Source: an uncultured Acetatifactor sp. (lineage in GTDB: Bacteria; Bacillota; Clostridia; Lachnospirales; Lachnospiraceae). Taken from it: 50,379 bases of DNA. This document shows, piece after piece, positions 44,652 through 50,379 of the stretch (within the stretch, counting starts at the first letter, position 1; each line of letters begins with the position of its first letter). The stretch spans positions 1 through 50,379 of the forward strand of contig CAJUSI010000013.1 of NCBI GenBank assembly GCA_910589035.1. Reading direction: 5' to 3'. The notes beneath the pieces were generated by a model. It worked only from the letters and a program-made list of their open reading frames with translations, was not told the origin of the DNA and did no database searches. Made by a program: the position numbers and the translations under genes.

Positions 44652-45364
44652 CTTCCCTCTCCAATCATGTAGCCGATTCCCTTTTTGGTATGCAGCAGCA
44701 TCCCTGCACCCGCAGCTTCCAGCTTCTTTCGCAGTCTTGTCATATTTACCGTGAGCGTATTATCGTCCACAAAGCAGTCGTTGTCCCAGAGCCGCTTCAT
44801 GATGGCCTCCCGGGATACGATCTCGCCGGAATTTTCAAACAAAAGCTGAAGAATGCGGAATTCGTTCCTGGTTAAGTCCACCTTCTGCCCGTTTGCCTGA
44901 AGGGAAGCATCCGTCATATTCAGAAGCAGTCCGCCGCACTCCATCACGCTGGTCTGCCCCCGGAAGGCATAGGTGCGCCGAAGCATGGCCTGTACCTTGG
45001 CGGAGAGCACCTCCGGCTCAAAGGGCTTCACCAGGAAATCGTCCCCTCCCATATTCACCGCCATGACGATGTTCATATTCTCCCCGGCGGAGGACACAAA
45101 AATGATGGGCACCTGGGAAACCTGCCTGATCTGGGCGCACCAGTAATAGCCGTTATAAAAGGGAAGCCCGATATCCAGAAGCACCAGCTGGGGATTGCAG
45201 GCCGCGAACTCCGCCATCACATTCCGGAAGTCCTTTACGCAGACCACCTCATACCCCCATTTCTCCAGATGCCGCTTCATCTCCCCGGCGATCACCCCAT
45301 CGTCCTCCACCAGGAAGAGTTTGTATTCTGCAATTTTCCCGTTCTCCGTATTCACGCTGCTCAT
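44648..45364 (-). CDS. BceR-like response regulator, OmpR family
   Basis: 238 residues. The receiver domain has the acidic pair E20/D21/D22, phosphoacceptor D64 (LVLLDIGLP) and a K in LVKPFEPE. A winged-helix output domain follows (LTRNEFRILQLLFENSGEIVSREAI). GAGGAG lies 7 nt before the ATG. It heads the two-component operon and presumably acts on the transporter promoter at 43.5 kb. Confidence 0.94.
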   Translation of the reverse strand: MSSVNTENGKIAEYKLFLVEDDGVIAGEMKRHLEKWGYEVVCVKDFRNVMAEFAACNPQLVLLDIGLPFYNGYYWCAQIRQVSQVPIIFVSSAGENMNIVMAVNMGGDDFLVKPFEPEVLSAKVQAMLRRTYAFRGQTSVMECGGLLLNMTDASLQANGQKVDLTRNEFRILQLLFENSGEIVSREAIMKRLWDNDCFVDDNTLTVNMTRLRKKLEAAGAGMLLHTKKGIGYMIGEGR

Positions 45365-45378
45365 AGCTATGCTCCTCG

Positions 45379-45534
45379 TTATGTCTCAGGATTTCCGGTG
45401 CTCATCCCGCATTCCCTTCTGAACTGCCCGATGTCCCGGGCTCTGGGTGCTGCCTTCAGCCAGTCCTTTAAGGCATCGGCATCTTTCTCCGACATGACCC
45501 GTTCCGATGTTTCATCTCTCCTCAAGGTTTCCAT
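45379..45534 (-). CDS. Small 51-residue ORF before the BceR-like gene
   Basis: An ATG at 45534 opens a 51-codon frame (METLRRDETSERVMSEKD...) ending 14 nt before the regulator start. The composition is protein-like (charged, with KDWLKAAPRARDIGQFRREC), but the family is unknown. It has no good ribosome site of its own; it starts inside the 3' part of another tiny ORF, so translation may be coupled. Confidence 0.4.
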   Translation of the reverse strand: METLRRDETSERVMSEKDADALKDWLKAAPRARDIGQFRRECGMSTGNPET

Positions 45535-45661
45535 TTAATTCAAGTCTTTGAAAAAGCTTCTGAAGGCTTTGTGGTTTCCGGGCTATCTGTTTTCCTGGAA
45601 GCAGCTTCCGGATTATCCGCTTTCTCTTCAGAGCGCCCTGCTGTTCCAGGCCTGTCTTCAT
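45512..45661 (-). CDS. Small basic 49-residue ORF in the bceRS leader
   Basis: The ATG at 45661 is preceded by AGGAGG at 4-nt spacing, a strong site. The 49-residue product is very basic (GALKRKRIIRKLLPGKQIARK). Its last 23 bases overlap the next small ORF in another frame. It could be a leader peptide or a small membrane-interacting protein; there is no family match. Confidence 0.4.
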   Translation of the reverse strand: MKTGLEQQGALKRKRIIRKLLPGKQIARKPQSLQKLFQRLELNGNLEER

Positions 45662-45819
45662 TTTCCCTCCTGTTGCTTTGCAGACAGGAAAAAGGTCTTT
45701 TCGCCTGCCTGGTGCTGTTTTTCTGCTTTCTGAGTTTGAATCAATGGCGAAAAGCCGATGTATGGAAGTCTCCTTCCATTTCCAGTGAATTTAGATTCTC
45801 AATGAAAATTGACAGACTT

Positions 45820-45848
45820 ATTCTAGCATGTTTCTCAGCAAAAAACAA
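45820..45848 (-). promoter_or_regulatory. Promoter of the two-component operon
   Basis: On the minus strand, TTGTTT (45843-45848) is followed after 17 bp by TAGAAT (45820-45825), with TGC before the -10 (extended -10). The transcript would carry a leader of about 450 nt before the regulator, containing both tiny ORFs. Confidence 0.5.
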
Positions 45849-45986
45849 GCTCTAAATTTGCTTTAAACAGCACGAAAATTCTGCGGGGTTTCAGGACGGG
45901 TTAACGAAACTATTTTAAACCAGTATCTTGTATACACTCGGACAGTCTGAAGAACTGCACAACACTATTCGCTTCTTGATAACGGG

Positions 45987-46115
45987 ATGCTTCCCGCCGG
46001 ACTGCTGAATATCACCGCTGACATTTATTCGCTGCGTGTCATGGTAAGCGACCGAAAAGAACAGTATACAGACGTATTCACTGAACTGGCTGGCACGATT
46101 ACATCAGCCGTATAA
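45987..46115 (+). pseudogene. Plus-strand C-terminal fragment, unknown family
   Basis: The open frame reads MLPAGLLNITADIYSLRVMV and ends FTELAGTITSAV. It extends upstream about 12 codons to a stop without a start codon. It looks like the C-terminus of a larger lost protein. It overlaps the YgiT-type fragment on the other strand, so only one of the two can be fully original here. Confidence 0.3.
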
Positions 46116-46306
46116 ATCGTTTCATTACACTCCGTGCATTTATAACAGGGAACATTCCTCACAATTACAAGACTGCTTTCTTGTCTTAAAATCATCTTCC
46201 CACTGCTCACTGTCGGGGAAATACGCTGTACAAGAGCCAGACAGGCATAACAAAAGAGCAGTTTCCCATGGTTATCCCAAAAGATAATATATTTTTCCAG
46301 AAACAA
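46025..46306 (-). pseudogene. YgiT-type zinc-finger (MqsA N-terminal-like) fragment
   Basis: The frame contains CYAC followed about 30 residues later by VIVRNVPCYKCTECNE, the pattern of YgiT-type zinc fingers found in MqsA-like antitoxins, whose partners are often small toxins. The expected C-terminus (after YTADV, near 46100) is replaced by unrelated sequence, and the N-terminal Met region is atypical. It is probably a decayed antitoxin piece. No intact toxin is beside it. Confidence 0.5.
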
Positions 46307-46458
46307 GGCTGTTCGTTTGACGCATTACATCAGATTGTTATGGGTGATATTCAGAAGCACATTTTTTGATGGTACACTGTTCTACATTGATACAATTTTC
46401 GGTTAAGCGATACACCATGCGCCATACCGATTCCAATAGAGAGCCAGGGTCTCCTACA

Positions 46459-47397
46459 CTACACATATTTTCGGGAAACTTCCGGAGTCAGGTTATACTC
46501 CTCCTGAATCTTTTTCAGAATTGTCTGGGTAGGAACACCCAAATTCTTCAAAATGGAGACGGTTCCCCGGATACCTTTCTCCATACCTTTCTCCATGCCT
46601 TCATTCAATATAGTCTTTGCTTCATAATCCAGAACTTTTCCGCCCATGATATCCCTCACTCCTTCCCTGACCATGTCATATTTCTGCGCTATATTCTCCA
46701 GTACCCTGTTCGACATGTCTATAATCGTACATTTGACATATTCGCTGATCATCCCCTGCGCAAGGCTTTCCTCCAGCCTCTCTTTGATTCTTTCGTACTC
46801 CCTCTCCAGAAGCCTGCGCTGCTCTCTATCCTGCTCATACTTGGCAAACCTATCTTCATGTGAGAAAATGTGGAACGGAATCAGGAACAGCAGGTTCTTG
46901 TCAAATATCTCGTCCAGCGTATACTGCCGTGACTTCATTACAAAGACATCATATTCCACACTTCCGCCCGGAGTCACCATCCTTATCTTCAGTCTGTCCG
47001 GGGTAGATACTCCACACCTCAGAAACAGTACCGCAGAATGGGGAAATGTTACAGTAAGCACATTTCCGCTGATCTCTCCATCATCAAGGGCTATCTGCGT
47101 ATCGTACTCAAAAAACCTGACCAGCATGCTGCTGTCCGAACTGCTCTGGCATTCCAGATGATATTTCTTCCTCTCCCTGCCCAGTATCTGAAAGCAGGTA
47201 TCTGTAATCCTCTCGTCACCATCTCCATCCTGCTTGTTCAGGAAATGCTCATTGGGCGAGAATACAATTTCTTCCTCTCCGGAATAGTCTTCCCCAAACA
47301 CCTCGTTGATAACCGGGATAATCAGGCTGCTGCAGTCGTTCAGCAACGTGCGGAATACGTCATCATATGACCTGGCGGCCGTTCTCCCCTCTTCCAC
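46459..47397 (-). CDS. Rpn-type PD-(D/E)XK nuclease-family protein
   Basis: 312 residues from a GTG at 47397, with AGAGAGG upstream. It matches the Rpn/PDDEXK 'transposase' family common in Lachnospiraceae: YDDVFRTLLND, NEHFLN, then nuclease-type residues in RITDTCFQI and YHLECQS (Asp, Glu-x-Gln). A charged helical C-terminal half and a short GMEKGMEKG repeat follow. Rpn proteins of E. coli stimulate RecA-independent recombination and have DNase activity; some act in phage defence. It stands alone next to decayed fragments. Confidence 0.8.
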   Translation of the reverse strand: MEEGRTAARSYDDVFRTLLNDCSSLIIPVINEVFGEDYSGEEEIVFSPNEHFLNKQDGDGDERITDTCFQILGRERKKYHLECQSSSDSSMLVRFFEYDTQIALDDGEISGNVLTVTFPHSAVLFLRCGVSTPDRLKIRMVTPGGSVEYDVFVMKSRQYTLDEIFDKNLLFLIPFHIFSHEDRFAKYEQDREQRRLLEREYERIKERLEESLAQGMISEYVKCTIIDMSNRVLENIAQKYDMVREGVRDIMGGKVLDYEAKTILNEGMEKGMEKGIRGTVSILKNLGVPTQTILKKIQEEYNLTPEVSRKYV

Positions 47398-47788
47398 GCT
47401 TCTACCTCTCTTTCTGGTTTTATTCTATCATGTTCCGCAGATTTACACAACCTGATTTCATGAGTCTTCTATTTTTGTTTCACCTGCTCCGCCATATCCC
47501 ACAAAGCTCATATCATCCCAAAATGTTCCAGCGCCGTACGTATTGCTTAAGTGATTTATGCTTGTACCAATGAGATTTGTCAAACCCTTGCCGCGTAAGC
47601 GGTGCGAAGCAGGTTTAGCGGTTCCTCATTCTGTAATGGTGGTATTGAGTGTCATTTTCTTAACTACATACGAGTTTATAAAAAGGCATACCCCCCTGCC
47701 CGTTAAGGCAAGAGCTGGAAATTTAAAAATCCAACCGCACAGGTGACAATTTATACACATATCCGTAAAGAGAAAATGCCTAAAAGCA
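47398..47788. other. 391-bp gap without a recognisable gene
   Basis: A plus-strand frame at 47558-47746 (MRFVKPLPRKRCEAGLAVPH...) is open for 62 codons but has no clear ribosome site or family. The right end carries one arm of an inverted repeat (47751-47759). Confidence 0.4.
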
Positions 47789-47811
47789 TCATGGGAGCAA
47801 GCTGTGTATAA
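47751..47811. repeat. Inverted repeat spanning the DUF362 gene end
   Basis: TTATACACA (47751-47759) and TGTGTATAA (47803-47811) form perfect 9-bp arms around 43 bp that include the DUF362 stop; a small ATGC/GCAT hairpin lies inside. It could act as a weak terminator or mark a small element. Confidence 0.4.
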
Positions 47812-49051
47812 TTTTTGGGGGGAGATTAGGTTTCATATATTTTATTTCTTTCCACTGATCCATAACAAGAAAATCAGCATAGTTTGTCTCACGTTCAAAA
47901 AAACCATCTATAATCTGTCCATTCTCTATCACCAATATCTTATCGAGAGATATCCCCTCGTATACCTGATCTAAGAAATAACGAAGATATCTGATTTTAT
48001 TCGGATCCAGCCCCATATATCTGGCCGCGGCACAATCCGTCGCCAGCAAATCTTCTCCGGCAATCAGCGTATTGGCATTTTTACCGGTTGGGCAAAAAGG
48101 ACCTTGTCCCTCCCCGGCGACAATGCCATCTATGACTGTAAAATATCTTCTATCCCGCATCTTCATCCCTTTATACAAGTCCGCTACCATCCGCCAAATC
48201 GTATCATTGCCCGGCCAAGCCCCTCTATGCTTTACCTTTTCCCGCATTCCTGCCTCATAAGCTTCCTTGCCCGGGTATTCATCCCCATGGATTTCCGGGT
48301 ATCCAACCTGCCAATGAACAAGTTGATTCTTATTAGAAATCGTTCCAACCAATCCTTTCAGATTTAATGTTGCGCCTGCCTTCTGGTGTGTTTTCAGTTT
48401 GGGGACAGAAATATAAACGTCTGCATCATAAAGACTTCTGGAAAATGTATAAATATGTCTCTCTCCTGTATGAGAAGCTATCGTTTCATCCCTCTCGTCA
48501 AACACTCCCCGAAATCTTACCGGATCAATACCATACAGCAGTGAATCCCTCCCCAGATTCACCTCAACCGCCCCCAAGGGATCACCTTCCTGCGGAACCA
48601 TAAGATACTTTTTCCCATAATTTCTGAGATCATCGCATACAAGCGGTCTAAGATCCAATATTCTGACAGGAACATCATATTTGTTCTTTATTTTTTCAAT
48701 ACCGGTAAATTCCAACAGTTCAGCAAAATCGGCATCAATTGATGGGTTATCTCCTATAATAATCTCCCCCTGCCCCTGTAAAGCTTCTGCCGCGAAATCA
48801 GCAACCGCTTCGATCACATGCGGGTGTGTAATAACACTGTATAAAGTGTCCTTATGAGGACAGGACACCCGCCATCTTGACGCTACCCAGTTAGGCTTAA
48901 TAAACACCCTGTCACCAGGCTTTATTACACTCCCGAATAAATTTTTCTCCGGATATCCAAGATCCGCAAAGCATTTTCTCAATGTATCTTTTATCGTCTC
49001 AAGCCTGTAATTGTCCGTATGTTCAATTGCTACCTTAATCAATCTTCTCAT
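47789..49051 (-). CDS. DUF362-family protein
   Basis: 420 residues, recognised as DUF362 (PF04015) by RVFIKPNWV, THPHVIEAVADFA, IIIGDNPSID and VPKLKTHQKAGATLNLKGLVG. Family members are often iron-sulfur-linked proteins of unknown activity; here few cysteines are present and no ferredoxin domain follows. The ATG at 49051 abuts GGAGG, which is too close; the TTG at 49042 has 9-nt spacing and may be the real start. It overlaps the end of the asparagine-synthase-like gene, so the two form a coupled pair. Confidence 0.83.
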   Translation of the reverse strand: MRRLIKVAIEHTDNYRLETIKDTLRKCFADLGYPEKNLFGSVIKPGDRVFIKPNWVASRWRVSCPHKDTLYSVITHPHVIEAVADFAAEALQGQGEIIIGDNPSIDADFAELLEFTGIEKIKNKYDVPVRILDLRPLVCDDLRNYGKKYLMVPQEGDPLGAVEVNLGRDSLLYGIDPVRFRGVFDERDETIASHTGERHIYTFSRSLYDADVYISVPKLKTHQKAGATLNLKGLVGTISNKNQLVHWQVGYPEIHGDEYPGKEAYEAGMREKVKHRGAWPGNDTIWRMVADLYKGMKMRDRRYFTVIDGIVAGEGQGPFCPTGKNANTLIAGEDLLATDCAAARYMGLDPNKIRYLRYFLDQVYEGISLDKILVIENGQIIDGFFERETNYADFLVMDQWKEIKYMKPNLPPKIIHSLLP

Positions 49052-50090
49052 CCTCCAAAAACTTATTTAAATACCGTTCCAGACACCATATCATCCACTT
49101 CTGATCTCCCGTCATGCCTTCTGTACAGCGCGGTATAAATTCCGGCCTGAGCGGACCTCTCCAAGCAGCAAGCCATTCATTCATTGGCCTGGGCATCGGA
49201 ATCTTAGAAGGAAGCTCTGTCCCGGGATATAACTCTCTGAACAATTCCCGAATGATATATTTAGTATCCCCTGCGCGAATCCTGCCATAATCAATCGGCA
49301 CATTCAGATAAGTACGAGAGTATGGCCCAATAAACTCTATTCCCGCCGTTTCGCATGCGTTAATGTAAGTTCCCAATGCTTCCTGCCTGAAATATGTGTT
49401 TATAAAATCATATCCATCTATATGTCCATCTATTTCATACGTCCGATAAGGTTCCAGAAGCATCATTGGCTCTTTCAGCACCCGATATGGCATAATATAA
49501 GTATATCTATCTGCGAACTCTGAAAAAAACCAATCCCTGGCCAGCAGTCCATCCATGCCGCCATATATAATATCTGCATTCTCGCCGAAGATAAAATAAG
49601 TCTTTCCGTCTTTTAACGCCCGCTTTGCCGCCAGATATATCTGCGCCTCAATAGAATGAATCGGCGCTCCCTTATGTTCCATACATGCATCTGCCGCCTT
49701 CACCATATCATCCCAATAAATGTCGATTACTTCATGATCCAATCTGTTTAATTCTGCCCATTTTCCGGCAGCTGCCGATTCGTCAATGGTTGACACTCCC
49801 TGAACAATGCACCGAAAAGTATATGCTTTTGTACCTGCGGGCACCATCCTTGCCAAAACAGCCGAATCTACCCCCCCGCTCAAAGCCAGCGCCGCTTTCC
49901 CCTGCGCACAAACCCTGTCAATAACACTCTTTATGGCATTTTGCAACGAACCGCTGTCCACTACAGGCATTCTCTCAAAATCAAGCTTAACCGGCCTGCA
50001 TGGACGCCTTTCAGAAAAACATTTTTCCTCATCATATACATATCGAAACATTAAATAGGAATTCATGCAAAATTTCTTATCTGCTGTCAT
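49035..50090 (-). CDS. Asparagine-synthase-like protein without glutaminase domain
   Basis: 351 residues. Only the AsnB synthetase half is present: an N-terminal SYLMFRYV segment like the AsnB linker, then the PP-loop LALSGGVDSAVLA (SGGVDS 71-76) and IFGENADIIYGGMDG in the adenylation domain. The N-terminal Ntn glutaminase domain, with its catalytic Cys2, is missing. The enzyme would use free ammonia or another nucleophile on an adenylated carboxylate. AGGAGG lies 8 nt before the ATG. The coupled DUF362 gene suggests a two-gene biosynthetic or modification unit of unknown product. Confidence 0.8.
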   Translation of the reverse strand: MTADKKFCMNSYLMFRYVYDEEKCFSERRPCRPVKLDFERMPVVDSGSLQNAIKSVIDRVCAQGKAALALSGGVDSAVLARMVPAGTKAYTFRCIVQGVSTIDESAAAGKWAELNRLDHEVIDIYWDDMVKAADACMEHKGAPIHSIEAQIYLAAKRALKDGKTYFIFGENADIIYGGMDGLLARDWFFSEFADRYTYIMPYRVLKEPMMLLEPYRTYEIDGHIDGYDFINTYFRQEALGTYINACETAGIEFIGPYSRTYLNVPIDYGRIRAGDTKYIIRELFRELYPGTELPSKIPMPRPMNEWLAAWRGPLRPEFIPRCTEGMTGDQKWMIWCLERYLNKFLEDEKID

Positions 50091-50339
50091 AAACCTGTCC
50101 TCCTGCCCCTGTATATCTCCACCCGCACTTTACATAAGCCGCTGCTACTTTACATCAAGCAAATCCTCCCCCCTGACTGCATTTAATGTCTCTGTTATCT
50201 TTGTGGACGAAATCCCCTTCGTGTATGGAAAATAAATGATAATGACTATATACAATGCTCAGCCAATTTTTTAAGTGCGTTTTATGGGACTCAATAAGTG
50301 GTATGATAGCTTCATCATAAAGAAACGAGGCACCATATC
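50091..50339. promoter_or_regulatory. Divergent intergenic region
   Basis: Two direct repeats ACTTTACAT (50127-50135, 50147-50155) are 20 bp apart, upstream of the asparagine-synthase-like gene. An extended -10 (TGGTATGAT, 50299-50307) on the plus strand would drive the ORF starting at 50340; no strong -35 accompanies it. Confidence 0.4.
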
Positions 50340-50379
50340 ATGAGCAAATATATTGATCCAAAGGCTAACACATACAGCC
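50340..50379 (+). CDS. Start of an ORF truncated by the window edge
   Basis: ATG at 50340 with GAGG upstream and a promoter-like -10 about 35 bp before. The visible residues are MSKYIDPKANTYS. This is too short to assign. Confidence 0.45.
   Translation, partial: MSKYIDPKANTYS

Larger units (their letters stand above)
45365..46458. other. 1.1-kb stretch of small ORFs and gene fragments
   Basis: No full-size gene is present. It contains two overlapping tiny minus-strand ORFs (45379-45534, 45512-45661), a promoter (45820-45848), a plus-strand C-terminal-like fragment (45987-46115) and a minus-strand YgiT-type fragment (46025-46306). The last 150 bp before the Rpn-type gene show only short frames. 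It looks like an old junction where mobile or toxin-antitoxin genes decayed. Confidence 0.5.

Noticed and set aside
45548..45855. Plus-strand frames of 61 and 94 codons
   Set aside because: No ribosome site and no family resemblance; they oppose the promoter and small ORFs on the minus strand.
47558..47746. Plus-strand 62-codon frame as a mobile-element gene
   Set aside because: The sequence has a protein-like feel but no start signal, partner gene or recognised domain.

Overview
The window reads as chromosomal DNA of a spore-forming gut Clostridium relative, most likely Lachnospiraceae. The case rests on the sporulation genes sigK, spoIIP and gpr, AAGGAGG-type ribosome sites, frequent UUG starts, a BceRSAB-type module, and a YesMN/LplABC-type carbohydrate locus with GH2 and GH106-like enzymes. 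Nearly every gene lies on the minus strand. rpsT is the one clear plus-strand gene, plus a truncated ORF at the right edge. Assignment to the family is inference.

Layout. 0.1-3.3 kb: a broken LtaS-like membrane sulfatase coupled to a GDPD-like membrane-anchored protein. 3.3-5.8 kb: small fragments, an AAA-ATPase-like/PD-(D/E)XK protein and an unknown protein. 5.9-9.9 kb: sigK, hemW, lepA. 10.2-29.0 kb: a nine-gene glycan locus, transcribed in the order GH2 beta-glucuronidase-like, GH106-like, GH2 paralogue, GH2 hydrolase, YesN regulator, YesM sensor, LplB-like and LplC-like permeases, solute-binding lipoprotein. 29.2-32.0 kb: spoIIP and gpr with divergent rpsT. 32-35 kb: a TPM-domain protein, a zinc-ribbon membrane protein and an unknown protein. 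35-40 kb: mnmA, a DsbA-like protein, proC, proA, proB. 40.4-45.9 kb: a BceRSAB-like two-component/ABC module preceded by two tiny overlapping ORFs. 46-47.4 kb: decayed fragments, including a YgiT-type zinc finger, and an Rpn-type gene. 47.8-50.1 kb: a DUF362 protein and an asparagine-synthase-like protein lacking its glutaminase domain.

How the parts fit. The glycan locus sits inside the rpsT-gpr-spoIIP-lepA-hemW order that Firmicutes usually keep. This makes it look like an accessory cassette placed between spoIIP and lepA. Its enzyme set would suit a rhamnose/glucuronate/galactose-containing plant glycan imported by the LplABC-type transporter under YesMN control. The 901-residue GH2 paralogue has lost both predicted catalytic glutamates and its N-terminal sugar-binding domain, so it may be a pseudoenzyme.

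Another theme is short tandem duplication: 39-bp units at the 3' end of one hydrolase gene and inside another, 50-bp units after lepA, and a 73-bp repeat spanning a gene end at 34.3 kb. No tRNA, rRNA, CRISPR array or intact insertion sequence was recognised.
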